DNA from: CBDDCX01 sp965226925
GTDB lineage: Bacteria; Gemmatimonadota; Gemmatimonadetes; Longimicrobiales; Gaopeijiaceae
DNA length: 64,000 nt
Direction: 5' to 3'
Assembly: GCA_965226925.1 (NCBI GenBank)
Contig: CBDDEN010000009.1
Location: 474,933 to 538,932 of the forward strand
Each line of letters begins with the position of its first letter. Within the stretch, counting starts at the first letter, position 1. Of this stretch, positions 1 to 9,519 are shown one piece after another. The notes under the pieces were generated by a model. That model was given only the letters and a program-made list of their open reading frames with translations, had not been told where the DNA came from and made no database searches. The translations under genes and the position numbers were made by a program.

Positions 1-715
1 CCGTGCCGATCCTGCCCCAGGACTCCAAGAAGTTGCCCTCCGAGTCGAACTTGGCGATGCGCGACGTGGTGTTCGCGTCGGCGTTTGCGCCCTGCCCGGA
101 GTGGCCGTCGGCCACGTAGATGTCTCCGTTCGGTGCCGTGATCACGTCGTTCGGCTGATCGAGGAGCGCGCCCTTGCCGTCACCGGCCACGCCGGGCTCG
201 CCGAGGGTCATCAGGAGCTCGCCCTTGGGGCTGAACTTCATCACGGTGTGCCCCTTGCCGGGCGCGCTCGGATACCGCTCGAGTTCGTCGGGGCGGGCCG
301 CGCGCGCGTCCGTGATCCACACGTTGCCGTCGTCGTCCACATGGATCCCGTGCGGCCAGAGAATCATCCCCGCGCCGAAGCTGGTGAGCAGGTTGCCTGA
401 CGTGTCGTACTTGAGGATCGGATCGACCGTCGACCCGGCGCAGCTGTTCGCCCCACACCGGTCGGCCACCCACACCGAGGTGCCGTCCGGGTCGATGTCG
501 ACGGCGCTGGTCGAGCCCCACTCCCGTCCGTCGGGTAGCGTGAAGTAGTCGTTGACGGTGGTGTACGGATTGGGGTGGTGGTTGGCGGGTTCGGTGCAGA
601 GCTGTCCCGAAGCCGGCCCCGCGCCACCCAGCACCCCGACCGCGGCGAAAAGGGTGGTGAACGAGGCTGGAAACAGAGCGGTCGACGGGGACTGGGCGAA
701 ACGCCGTTGCGACAT
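1..715 (-). CDS. Secreted NHL/6-bladed beta-propeller protein, 3' end cut by window edge
   Basis: The reverse strand reads openly from an ATG at 715 to the window edge, so about 238 N-terminal residues are present and the C-terminus is missing. The first ~38 residues form an export signal (basic start, then a hydrophobic Leu/Phe/Ala stretch ending in ASGQ). The rest contains repeated propeller blades with the pattern GI-VDDDGNVWITD, NDVITAPNGDIYVADG and IAKFDSEGNFLESWG, typical of NHL repeats and of the propeller of peptidyl-alpha-hydroxyglycine alpha-amidating-lyase-like proteins. Such proteins are periplasmic or secreted and may bind ligands or act as lyases; no catalytic assignment is possible here. 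It diverges from the metalloprotease gene that starts at 897. Confidence 0.75.
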   Translation of the reverse strand, partial: MSQRRFAQSPSTALFPASFTTLFAAVGVLGGAGPASGQLCTEPANHHPNPYTTVNDYFTLPDGREWGSTSAVDIDPDGTSVWVADRCGANSCAGSTVDPILKYDTSGNLLTSFGAGMILWPHGIHVDDDGNVWITDARAARPDELERYPSAPGKGHTVMKFSPKGELLMTLGEPGVAGDGKGALLDQPNDVITAPNGDIYVADGHSGQGANADANTTSRIAKFDSEGNFLESWGRIGT

Positions 716-896
716 GGCTCAACTCCGTGGGTGCCGGTCCTGGACGGTCCATCAGCGGCGGGGTCGTGGCCACCAACATGCGCATCCCCCGTGGGCCGCC
801 ACAAGCATGGCACCACCCGTCCCGAGCGACTACCATCTCCGTCCGACTTTCGTCAGTCGAAGCACGACTCAGAACCAGCTCGTTCAGGAGGTCTTC

Positions 897-3160
897 ATGC
901 CGAGGGCAGTCATCCCGCTCTTCGCCGTCTGCGCGTTCGCCTTCGTCCTCGCCACTCCGGCGTCCGCGTTCGCTCAAGGTGGTCGCGGCGGGGGTGAGGC
1001 GAGTGGCCCGCCGCCGTCGATCGACGACAAGACGGAGGGCATGCAGAGGATCGACGGCTTCGTACCGATCTACTGGGAGGAGTCCGCCGGCAAGGTGTGG
1101 CTTGAGATCTCTCTGTGGGATACCGACCTGATGCACATGGCTGGGCTCGTCGCCGGCTTGGGCTCCAACGACCTGGGTCTCGACCGCGGATCCGGAGCGG
1201 TGTCCCGCGCCGTGCGCTTTCACCGGGTCGGACCGAAGGTCCTGATGGTCCAGCCCAACTACCAGTTCAGGGCGTCGTCGACGAATCCCAACGAGGTCGA
1301 AGCCGTGGAAGACGCGTTCGCGCCGGCCACATTGGCCGGCTTCACGGTCGCCGCCAAGACGGGCGACCGGGTTCTGGTGGACGCGACGGACTTTCTGATG
1401 CAGGACGTGGGGAACTATGCGCGCAGGATGCGTCCGGGAACGTATCGGGTCGATCCCGCTCGCAGCGCCGTCTACATGCCCATGACGATGGGATTCCCGG
1501 AGAACACCGAGATCGAGGTCTCCTTGACCTTCGCGCTCCAGCCGGGGGGATCGGGCGGTGGCGGCGGGTTCGGTGGGGGCGGCGACGCGGACGGATTCCA
1601 GGGGGTCGGTGACGTTGCGGCGAGTGCCGAGGCGCCCACGCTGCGGGTGCATCACTCCTTCATCAAGCTTCCGGAGCTCGGCACCTATCAACCCCGGCTG
1701 TACGATCCGCGGCCCGGGTTCGGCAGCATGAGCTTCGAGGACTATTCGGCGCCTCTCGGTGAGCCCATGACCAAGCGCTTCGTTCGGCGGCACCGGCTCG
1801 AGAAGCGCAATCCGTCGCAGGTCAGGAGCGAGGCCGTCGAGTCCATCGTGTACTATCTGGACCCCGGCACGCCGGAGCCCATTCGCTCGGCGCTTCTCGA
1901 GGGCGGCAGCTGGTGGAATCAGGCGTTCGAGGAGGCGGGGTTCATCGACGGCTTCCGGATGGAGTTGCGGCCGCCGGAGGTGAGCTCCCGCGACATCCTC
2001 TACAACGTGATCAACTGGGTCCATCGGTCGACACGCGGCTGGAGTTCCGGGGGATCCGTGACGGACCCGCGCACGGGCGAGATCCTCAAGGGGAGGGTGA
2101 CGCTCGGATCACTCCGCATTCGCCAGGACTACATGATCGCCGAGGGGCTCTTGGCCCCTTACGAGAACGGTGACGAGACTCCGCCCGAGTTCGCGGAGTG
2201 GGCGCTCGCCCGCATTCGCCAACTGAGCGCACATGAAGTGGGCCATACCATCGGCCTCGGGCACAACTACTACAACAGTGAGGCGGGTCGCATCTCGGTG
2301 ATGGACTACCCGCACCCGCTCGTCACGCTCGAAGGCGGGCGCATCGACTACTCCGACGTCTACGAAGGTGAGATCGGCGAGTGGGACCGCGTGGCGATCG
2401 CCTACGGATATTCGGTCTACGCCGACGAGTCCGAGGCCGGCCCGGCGCTTCAGAAGATCTTGGACGACGCGTGGGCACAAGACATTCGCTACCTGTCCAA
2501 CCAGGACCAGTCGGCGAACGCCAGAGTCGATCAATGGGCGAACGGCATGAATCCCAGCGCCGACCTCGACGAGATGATGGCGGTGCGCTGCAGCCGGACC
2601 GGGCCGCGCGGTTGGTCGAGCAGCATGCGCTCGATCCGTCTTTGCCCGGGCTCCGGGACGTGATCTCGTCGATCGTCGGCGCCACAGAGCCGGACGAAGC
2701 CCACTCCCCTTATGAGGCGGAGATCCAACGGGCCGTTCGCCGTGTGGCGATCGATCGGCTGATGTCGTTGGCGGCCGCGGCGTCGATGCCTCAGGTCAGG
2801 GCGATCACCACCGCATATCTGGAGAGGGCGCGCAACGTCTTCGAGCGGCACAGCGCCCCCATGGCCACTTTGGAGAGCCCCGTGACCGCCCACCTCGCCC
2901 ACGAGCGGCTGCTCGCCATGGACATCGGCCGCTTCCTCGATCGGCCCGGTGAGCCGTACGGCCTGCAGTCGGCTCCTGATGCGCCTCCCGAAGCCCCGAT
3001 CGGGTCACCCGCGATGGACTTTCTGGGCGGCGCGGGGTCGGGTGGCTGGGACCTAAGTCGGGGCGCGCGGGACTGGAGGTCGAGCGGACCGAGCGGGTTG
3101 CCTTTCGCTCCGAGCTGGCTCGAGCAGGCGGCTCCGTACTGTTCACATGGGGAGTGGTGA
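897..3160 (+). pseudogene. Zinc-dependent metalloprotease (DUF5117/DUF4953 type), internal deletion and frameshift
   Basis: The ATG at 897 follows an AGGAGG-type ribosome site and encodes a clear signal peptide (ends AFAQG). A predicted secreted zinc protease follows, with the metzincin-like motif HEVGHTIGLGHNY near residue 445 (HExxHxxGxxH; three His zinc ligands and catalytic Glu). The first frame runs to 2663 but loses family similarity after DEMMAVR at about 2588. From about 2590 the frame ending at 3160 takes over with AARLVEQHALDPSLPGL and a C-terminal helical segment of the same family. In intact relatives a long segment separates these two parts, so I infer that roughly 130 codons are missing and the frame has changed. 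Residues 220-245 are a Gly-rich low-complexity run. The product cannot be full length as written. Confidence 0.8.
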
Positions 3161-3229
3161 GGCCGGGGGCCAGTTGAATACCGTGGGATCGAACATCGAG
3201 ACTTTGTCGACAACGACCAAGAGGTGAGC

Positions 3230-4366
3230 ATGGATCGCCGAGGATTCATTTCGAATGGGGCGATGGCCTCGGTAGGGCTGGCGGCCCTTCCAAACGTAGC
3301 ACTCGCAGAAGATGGTGGTCGGAGCGTGCTCACGGGGCCCGTGCAGGACGCCATCCTTCGGCTGAACCACAACGCCAACCCGCTCGGCATTCCGCCGAAG
3401 GCACACGCCGCCATCATGGCCGCGATGGACGAGGTGCCTCACTATCCCGGCCCCCGAGATGAAACCCTGGTGGCGCGGATCGCCGAGATCCACGGAGTCA
3501 GCGACGAACAGGTGGTTCTGGGATCCGGGTCGACCGAAGTCATCCGCATGGCCATCGAGGCACACGCGTCCCCCGAGAGTCGCTTGCTCCAGGCCAACCC
3601 GACGTATGAGAACGCCATGGAATACGCGCAGCCCTACCCGTACAGGCTCGAGCAGGTAGCTCTGACGAGTGAGTTCGCGCACGACGTCGACCGCATGCGG
3701 AGTCTTGCCGAGGGGTGGACCGAGCCCACGGTCGTCTACATCTGAAATCCGAACAATCCGACCGGCACGATCACGCCGAGCGCGGCATTGGACGAGTGGT
3801 TTGGGTCGGCGTCCGACAACGTCTTCTTCATCGTGGACGAGGCGTATTATCCGTTCGTGAACGACCCCCGCTATTGGTCGGCCGAGAAGTGGGCGAACGA
3901 ACGGGCGAACGTGCTGGTCACGCGAACGTTCTCCAAGCTCTACGGGATCGCCGGACTCCGTATCGGCTACGGGATCTGCGGTGCCGAGCCCGCTGAACGG
4001 CTCAACCTGTATGCCACCCACTCGAACCCCAACACGCTGGCCGTCGAGGCGGCGATCGGTGCGCTCGACGACGAGGGGTGGTACGAAAGAAGCCTGGCGA
4101 CGTGGGATCGGTGCAAGGAGGTCGTGACGAAGTGCCTGGACGAACTCGAGCTCGATTACTTCAAGAGCCACACCGCGTTTCTGTTCCATGAAATTCGGGG
4201 CGATCAGAACCTCTATATCCGGCGCATGGAGGAGAACGGGATTCTGGTCGGACGGCCGTTCCCGCCGATGCTCTCGTACAACCGGCTTTCGCTTTCGGCT
4301 ATGCCGGAGGGATTGGAGCGTTTCGCCGAGACCCTTCGGATGTTCCGGAGGAGGGGTTGGGTCTAG
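3230..4366 (+). CDS. HisC-like PLP aminotransferase with Tat-like signal and in-frame TGA
   Basis: The start ATG at 3230 has AGAGG five bases upstream. The N-terminus MDRRGFISNGAMASVGLAAL looks like a twin-arginine signal, so the enzyme is predicted to be periplasmic, which is unusual for this fold. It is a class I/II aminotransferase of the histidinol-phosphate aminotransferase type. The PLP-binding lysine is in TRTFSKLYGIAGLRIGYG, and an Asp-Glu-Ala-Tyr motif sits upstream. A TGA at 3743-3745 interrupts the frame directly before NPNNPTGT; most relatives have Cys or another small residue there. The frame continues unchanged afterwards, so a nonsense substitution or sequencing error is likeliest. 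It ends one base before a 28-base mobile-element end. Confidence 0.8.
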
Positions 4367-4394
4367 CCCGCTGTATTTCTTCAACAGCCTTCTA
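4367..4394. repeat. Solo terminal repeat identical to the MITE end at 54473-54500
   Basis: These 28 bases match 54473-54500 exactly, which is the right end of the 276-bp inverted-repeat element described there. Here only one end is present; the left end is not found nearby. The repeat starts immediately after the aminotransferase stop codon and ends 11 bases before the ATG of the ABC ATPase, so it occupies almost the whole intergenic gap. It is either a remnant of an excised or deleted element or a recombination scar. Confidence 0.8.
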
Positions 4395-4405
4395 GGCGGT
4401 CCTCA

Positions 4406-5275
4406 ATGATATCGCCGAGACCTTCCGTGCTCCCGGATCCGGAGGTCGCTATCGGGGCCCACGGTCCGTCGGCCCCGCAGGGGGAGATCCGGGTGGAGGG
4501 GCTCACGCTCCACTTCGGTGGGGTGACGGCGCTCGAGGACGTCAGCATCACCTTCCGCCGTGGCCTGCTTCAGGCGCTGATCGGCCCCAACGGTGCGGGC
4601 AAGACAAGCCTTCTGAACTGCCTGAGCGGGCTGTACAGGGCTCAAGAGGGGACCATCACGCTGACCGACGAGACCGGTGCCGAGCATCGGATCGACCGTC
4701 TTCCGCCGCACCGCATCGCCCGGCTGGGCATCGCCCGCACCTTCCAGAACATCGAGCTGTTCAAGCACATGAGCGTGCTCGACAATCTGATGTTGGGGCG
4801 TCACGGACACATGACCGGGAGCGTTCTGAGTTGCGGCTTGTATTGGGGACGCCAGCAGGCGCGGGAGATCGAGCACCGGGAAGAGGTGGAGCGCATCATC
4901 GACTTTCTGGAGCTTCAGCCCGTGCGGCGCGACCGCGTCGGCAACCTCGCCTATGGGCGCCAGAAGCTGGTGGAGCTGGGGCGCGCCCTCGCCCTGCAGC
5001 CCCAATTCCTGCTGCTGGACGAGCCGATGGCAGGCATGAACTCCGAAGAGAAGGAGTCGCTGGCCCGGTACATCCTCGACGTGAACGAGGAGTGGGGCGT
5101 CACCCCGGTCGTGATCGACCATGACATGGACGTGGTCATGGACATCGCGGACCAGGTCGCCGTGCTCGACTTCGGGCGTAAGATCGCGGAGGGCTCTCCG
5201 GATCACATTCGGGCGGATCCGGACGTGGTCGAGGCCTATCTCGGCGATGAGCACCACGGCCGGGCCGCGCATTGA
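4406..5275 (+). CDS. ABC transporter ATP-binding protein, LivG type
   Basis: A 289-residue cytoplasmic ATPase subunit of the branched-chain amino acid (LivG) family. Walker A is GPNGAGKTS at residues 60-68, followed by the LivG-typical GIARTFQNIELFKHMSVLDNLMLG region. A degenerate signature (NLAYGRQKLVELGRAL) and Walker B FLLLDEPMAGMN lie near residues 178-215, and the H-loop lies in VVIDHDMDVVM. LivG subunits energise uptake of hydrophobic amino acids or related carboxylates together with LivF, LivH, LivM and a binding protein, none of which lies in this window. Its stop overlaps the TTG start of the acyl-CoA synthetase, and such pairs often belong to carboxylate uptake-and-activation operons. 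The missing partners may have been lost at the junction near 6448. Confidence 0.88.
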   Translation: MISPRPSVLPDPEVAIGAHGPSAPQGEIRVEGLTLHFGGVTALEDVSITFRRGLLQALIGPNGAGKTSLLNCLSGLYRAQEGTITLTDETGAEHRIDRLPPHRIARLGIARTFQNIELFKHMSVLDNLMLGRHGHMTGSVLSCGLYWGRQQAREIEHREEVERIIDFLELQPVRRDRVGNLAYGRQKLVELGRALALQPQFLLLDEPMAGMNSEEKESLARYILDVNEEWGVTPVVIDHDMDVVMDIADQVAVLDFGRKIAEGSPDHIRADPDVVEAYLGDEHHGRAAH

Positions 5276-6448
5276 GCGGCGACAGCCCTCCGGCCCTCCT
5301 TGCGGACCGTCCGGGCGCTCAGGACGAGATCGGCGCCGGGACGCTTCCCGGTCTCCTCGTCGCCAGTGCCCGTGCCGCTCCCGAAGCGGTCGCGCTCCGG
5401 GAGAAGGAGTTCGGAGTCTGGCAGGAGATCACCTGGGCCGGCTACCTCGACCGGGTACGTCGGTTCTCGTTGGGCCTGAGGGCGTTGGGTGTGGTCCCCG
5501 GTGACACCGTGGCGATCATCGGAGACAATCGGCCGGAGTGGGTCATCGCCGAATTGGCCGCGCAGGCATTGGGCGCCGTACCGGTCGGCATATATCAGGA
5601 CTCCGTGCTCGACGAGCTACGATACGTGCTGGAGGCGTCCGGAGCCCGGGTCGCGGTGGCGGAGGATCAGGAGCAGGTAGACAAGGTCCTGGACGTGCAG
5701 GCACGGCTCCCCGGCCTTGAGCACGTCATCTACCACGACGCGAAGGGGCTCGGTGCCTACGAACCCGGGCACCTTCTGTTCTTCCCCACCGTCGAAGAAC
5801 TCGGCGAGGCGCTGGACCGTGAACAGCCTGGGCTGTTCGACGCCATGCTCGGGGCCCTGGACCCGAACGGTGTCGCGCTGCTGTGCACCACGTCGGGGAC
5901 CACCGGCAAGCCCAAGCTGGCGATGCTCAGCCATGCCAACCTGGTCAGCATGGCCGCACAGCTTCAGCAGGTCGATCCCATGGTTCCAGGCGACGATGTG
6001 GTGTCATTCCTTCCGCTGGCGTGGATCGGCGAGCAGATGGTGACGCTCTCGTGGGCGCTCACCGTCGGTTTCACGATCGACTTTCCCGAGGATTCGGACA
6101 CCGTGCGCAGAGACCTTCGCGAGATCGGACCCAAGGCCCTCGTCTCGCCTCCCCGCATCTGGGAGAGCATGGTGTCGGATGTACAGGTCAAGATGGAGGA
6201 CTCAACGCGCCTAAAGCGGCGGGTGTACGACTGGTCGATGTCCGTGGGCCGGGCCATGGCCGACACCCGCTTCGAGCGCCGGCCCGCGAGCCGGGCCTTG
6301 ATCTGGAAGCACCGGCTCGCCTCGGCGATCACCTTGCTCCCGCTGAAGGACCAACTCGGCCTGCGGAAGGTTCGCCGCGCGTACACGGGGGGCGCGGCCC
6401 TGGGCCCTGACGTGTTCCGGTTCTTCCACGCCATGGGCGTGAACCTGA
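5272..6448 (+). pseudogene. Long-chain acyl-CoA synthetase (FadD/FAA1 type), C-terminus missing
   Basis: Translation is probably coupled to the upstream ABC ATPase: the TTG start at 5272 overlaps its TGA. About 390 residues are family-like, including the AMP-binding motif TSGTTGKPKLAMLSHANL and the YTGGAALGPDVFRFFHAMGVNL segment that normally leads into a YGQTE motif. That motif, the adenylate-binding aspartate and the C-terminal lid domain (about 200 residues) are absent. After GVNL near 6448 the frame continues to 6609, but only as the antisense of the coiled-coil gene on the other strand. The enzyme would activate fatty or aromatic acids with ATP and CoA, but this copy should be inactive. 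Confidence 0.82.
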
Positions 6449-6465
6449 CTAGCATCGGCCGAGGC

Positions 6466-6762
6466 TCATCGCGGATCGATCGAACGTCCTTCCAGGCGAT
6501 CCATTCGCTCGCTGTTCCCTGTTACGCCCTCGGCCACGGCACGCAGGTCGTAGCTCAGCGGTTCTTGCCCTACCTCGACACGGGTCAATCGCCCCTCGAG
6601 GCGTCCTAACCGACCACCGTGCTCCTCGTAGACCCGGCCGATCATCTCGTAGTTTCGCGTGATCCCCTTCCCGTTCTCTCGGATCCCCTTCGCGTTCTCT
6701 TGGATCAGGTGTGCGTTCCCCTGAATCAGGAGCTTCAGTTCCTGGAATTGCTGTTGGGTCAT
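6466..6762 (-). CDS. Small coiled-coil protein of unknown function
   Basis: A 98-residue polar protein from the ATG at 6762 (an upstream in-frame ATG at 6789 is possible). It has heptad-like repeats such as LIQENAKGIRENGKGITRN and RLGRLEGRLTRVEVG that predict a helical coiled coil. No signal peptide or catalytic motif is visible. Its C-terminus lies within 20 bases of the junction that truncates the acyl-CoA synthetase, so the last residues may not be native. I do not recognise the family. Composition and codon use are compatible with a real gene, but support is moderate. Confidence 0.5.
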   Translation of the reverse strand: MTQQQFQELKLLIQGNAHLIQENAKGIRENGKGITRNYEMIGRVYEEHGGRLGRLEGRLTRVEVGQEPLSYDLRAVAEGVTGNSERMDRLEGRSIDPR

Positions 6763-6798
6763 CGGTCCCGGGGTGCTAGGAAGATCCAAGAGCGTAAT

Positions 6799-7787
6799 CT
6801 ACGCATCGGGACCGCGCTGGGACATGTCCGGTTGGGACACCGCGTCCGAGTCGTCCACGTTGACCGTGGCGTATGCCCTTTCCCCCGACAGTTCGTCCTT
6901 CATCGGTCTGGGCCGTGGCATGTACCATCGGCGCGCTGCCCATGCCTGCCTCGTTGGAGAGCATACCGCGCGCCATGCCTTGCTTGATCGCGGTGCTCAC
7001 GGCGATCCCGACCGCACCCCCGGCCCCCGCGGTTGCCGAGAAGGCGTGCGAGAAGATGGAGCTCAGCACGCCGGGGAGCGTCGCGAAGTTGACCGGGATC
7101 ACCGCCCGCCAGGTAGGCCACCGTCATGATCGGCACCAGGCGCTCGGAAAAACGGCCGATACGTCGGATCCCTCCGAGCACGACCAGCGCCGTGATGGCC
7201 GCCATCGAGACCGCCACCACATAAGGGTTCAGGTCGTAGCTCGCCAGCAGCGCGCGGCCCACGGTGTGAGACTGAAGCATCGAGGCGGCGAAGACCGCGT
7301 TGATGAGCATTCCGGCGCTGAAGAGGAGAGCCAGCGGATTCCACCCGAGTCCCCTGCGAATGTAGTACTGGGGCCCACCGCGTAACTGGCCGTCCGGGCC
7401 GCGCTCCCGGTAGTGGACCCCCAGGGTGATCTCTACCTTCTTCGACATCATCCCGAAGAACGCCAGCACCCACATCCAGAAGATGGCACCGGGCCCGCCC
7501 ACGGAGAGAGCCGTAGCCACACCCGCCATGTTGCCCATGCCCACCGTTCCGGCCAGCGATGTCGCGGCGGCCTGAACCGGGGTCATCGTCTGATCTTCCT
7601 TGGCCGACGCGGACGCCGAGGTGAGTCGGCCCACGGTGTTCCGCAGGATGTAGCCGAGCCCTGTGACCTGGAAGAAGCCCGACCGCACCGTGAAGTAGAT
7701 CGCGACTCCAGCGAGGAAGCCCATGGTCCAAGGACCCCAAAGGAAGGAGTCGATGAGGGCTAGGGTCTCTAGAAAAGAGTCGAGCAT
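6799..7787 (-). pseudogene. Alanine/sodium:cation symporter (AGCS family), frameshifted and truncated
   Basis: The first frame, from the ATG at 7787, encodes about 225 residues with AGCS features. These are a GPWTMGFLAGVAIYFTVRSGFFQ first membrane segment, SLAGTVGMGNMAGVATAL (substrate and sodium site region) and GGPQYYIRRGLGW. Near 7105 a single-base indel moves the reading to the frame encoding FATLPGVLSSIFSHAFS and KQGMARGMLSNEAGMGSAPM, the hallmark AGCS helix pair. Similarity stops near 6901, where the remaining ~130 C-terminal residues are missing. A third frame (MKDELSGERAYATVNVDD, stop at 6799) may be the native tail after a deletion. AGCS proteins import alanine or glycine with sodium across the inner membrane. 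Confidence 0.8.
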
Positions 7788-7882
7788 ACTGCCTCACTGC
7801 GGTGAGCTAGAGCACCCGAGGCGCACCCGGGGCCCAAGGGCGCTCCGCTGACGAGCCATGCGGCAGCCCCAATCCTACGGGT

Positions 7883-8107
7883 ATGTTTGCCGATAGTAAA
7901 AGGCAGAGTCCGACGGTGCCCGGACTGTCGATCGCCTCATGCCTCTGGGATGCGCCGACCACGATCAGTGCCGACGCCCGGGTCTTCGACTACGTTGGGT
8001 CTCCCGCCACGATCCTCGACGAGGTGGCCGCTGAGATCGACATACCGGTGTTCGATCTGGGGCGCCTCGCGCTGGACTCCCTCGAACGGGAACTGCAGAC
8101 GCTATGA
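7883..8107 (+). CDS. Short hypothetical protein, possibly a C-terminal fragment
   Basis: Seventy-four residues with a plausible folded C-terminal part (ARVFDYVGSPATILDEVAAEIDIPVFDLGRLALDSLERELQ) but a weak, non-signal N-terminus. It ends ten bases before the GTG of the cyclic amidohydrolase, and that gene's ribosome site overlaps its stop, so it looks like the last part of an upstream operon partner. I do not recognise the family. Given the number of truncated neighbours, it may be the tail of a longer gene lost at a junction near 7880. Confidence 0.35.
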   Translation: MFADSKRQSPTVPGLSIASCLWDAPTTISADARVFDYVGSPATILDEVAAEIDIPVFDLGRLALDSLERELQTL

Positions 8108-8117
8108 GGAAGGATCA

Positions 8118-9485
8118 GTGACCGACACCTCCGCGGATTCCTACGATCTCGTCGTCCACGGCAACGTCGCCCTTCCGGACGGCGGAGTGCTCGTAGGCGG
8201 GTGGTTGGGAATTGCGACTGGGCAGATCGCCGTGGTCTCCGAGACGCCTCTCGGCGGTGCCGAGGTGGTCGAGGCCGCGGGTCACCTGGTCCTCCCGGGC
8301 TTCGTGGACGCACATGTACATACGCGCTCCTGCGTAGACGAGGGAATCACCGCCACCACTCGTGCGGCGGCGGCGGGTGGGACCACCACCATCATCGACA
8401 TGCCGTTCGACAAGCCGGCCCGACCGGTGAATTCGCTGGAGCGGTTCGAGGCGAAGGTGGCCGACGTCGGCACCGAGGCGCTCGTCGACGTCGCTCTCTA
8501 TGCCACGTTGCCCCCTGAGGGCGACCTGGGCATGATCGCGGAGATGGCCGGGGCGGGTGCCGTGGGGTTCAAGGATTCCACGATCGAAGTGGACCCGATC
8601 AGCTTCCCCCGCATCCCGGACGGCCGCCTGTACGAGGCCTTCCAGGAGATTGCAGCGACCGGTCGCCCCGTGGCCGCTCATCAAGAGAATCAGGAGATCG
8701 TCTTCGCCCAGGCCGAGGCGTTTCAAGCCTGGGGCGACACGGCGCCCATCGATCACGCGCTGAGCCGTCCGCCGGTAGCCGAGGCGGAGGCCGCGGGCCG
8801 CTTGCTCGAATTGGCCTATTGGACCGGCGCGCACCTCCACATGGTGCACGGCACGCTCCCCCGCACCTTCGACCTCATCGAGTTCAATCGATCGAAGGGA
8901 GTGCGGGCCACGGGTGAGACCTGCCTTCAGTACCTGCTCCTCACCGCGGACGCCCTTCGCGAGCAGGGAGGTCGGGCCAAGTGCAATCCCCCGCTCCGCT
9001 CGCAGGAGGATGTGGACGGACTCTGGAGGCAGGTGCAGGACGGAACAGTGGACATCGTCACGTCGGACCACTCGCCCTATCCGCTCCACCGGAAGGAGAC
9101 CGAGGACATCTTCGAGGCGTACGCCGGGATGCCGGGAGCCGAGACGCTGGGCACGCTGCTGTACAGCGAGGGCGTGATGACCGGTCGCATTGGGCTGGGC
9201 CGTTTTCTGGACCTCGTGGCCTCGGGTCCGGCGGAGGTGTTCGGGCTCGAGCGGAAGGGGCGACTGGAGGCGGGTGCCGACGCGGACTTCGTCGTCTTCG
9301 ATCCGGACGCCGAGTGGACCCTGGACGAGAGCGAGATGCACTACGCGGTGGGGTGGAGTCCGTACCAGGGTCGCCAGGTGCGCGGCCGGGTGGTCTCGAC
9401 ATGGCTCCGAGGACGATGCGTCTATGGAGGGGGTCAGGTCTGCGCCGAGCCCGGAAGCGGCCGGTTCGTAGCCAGTTCACGATGA
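8118..9485 (+). CDS. Cyclic amidohydrolase (allantoinase/hydantoinase-like)
   Basis: A 455-residue metal-dependent hydrolase from a GTG at 8118 preceded by GAGGAAGG. Family landmarks are in order: metal-binding DAHVHT near residue 58, DMPFDKP, the lysine in GAVGFKDST expected to be carboxylated and bridge two metals, AAHQEN, HMVHGT, and the aspartate in TSDHSPY. The pattern and length fit the allantoinase/dihydropyrimidinase branch of the amidohydrolase superfamily, which opens cyclic ureides in the cytoplasm. The exact substrate cannot be read from sequence. The DapA-like gene 34 bases downstream suggests a shared catabolic route for a cyclic nitrogen compound. Confidence 0.85.
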   Translation: MTDTSADSYDLVVHGNVALPDGGVLVGGWLGIATGQIAVVSETPLGGAEVVEAAGHLVLPGFVDAHVHTRSCVDEGITATTRAAAAGGTTTIIDMPFDKPARPVNSLERFEAKVADVGTEALVDVALYATLPPEGDLGMIAEMAGAGAVGFKDSTIEVDPISFPRIPDGRLYEAFQEIAATGRPVAAHQENQEIVFAQAEAFQAWGDTAPIDHALSRPPVAEAEAAGRLLELAYWTGAHLHMVHGTLPRTFDLIEFNRSKGVRATGETCLQYLLLTADALREQGGRAKCNPPLRSQEDVDGLWRQVQDGTVDIVTSDHSPYPLHRKETEDIFEAYAGMPGAETLGTLLYSEGVMTGRIGLGRFLDLVASGPAEVFGLERKGRLEAGADADFVVFDPDAEWTLDESEMHYAVGWSPYQGRQVRGRVVSTWLRGRCVYGGGQVCAEPGSGRFVASSR

Positions 9486-9519
9486 TTCGACCACGGGTCA
9501 CCGAGCCCGACACGACTAC

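Noticed and set aside
180..2024. Long reverse-strand open frame of 614 codons
   Set aside because: It is rich in Arg/Gly/His and antisense to the beta-propeller and metalloprotease genes; no domain is visible.
3743..3745. Recoding of TGA as a general sense codon
   Set aside because: Many intact genes here end in TGA, including glpD and the permease, so a changed genetic code is not supported.
3143..4384. 413-codon reverse frame opposite the aminotransferase
   Set aside because: The forward strand shows clear aminotransferase motifs; this is a GC-driven shadow.
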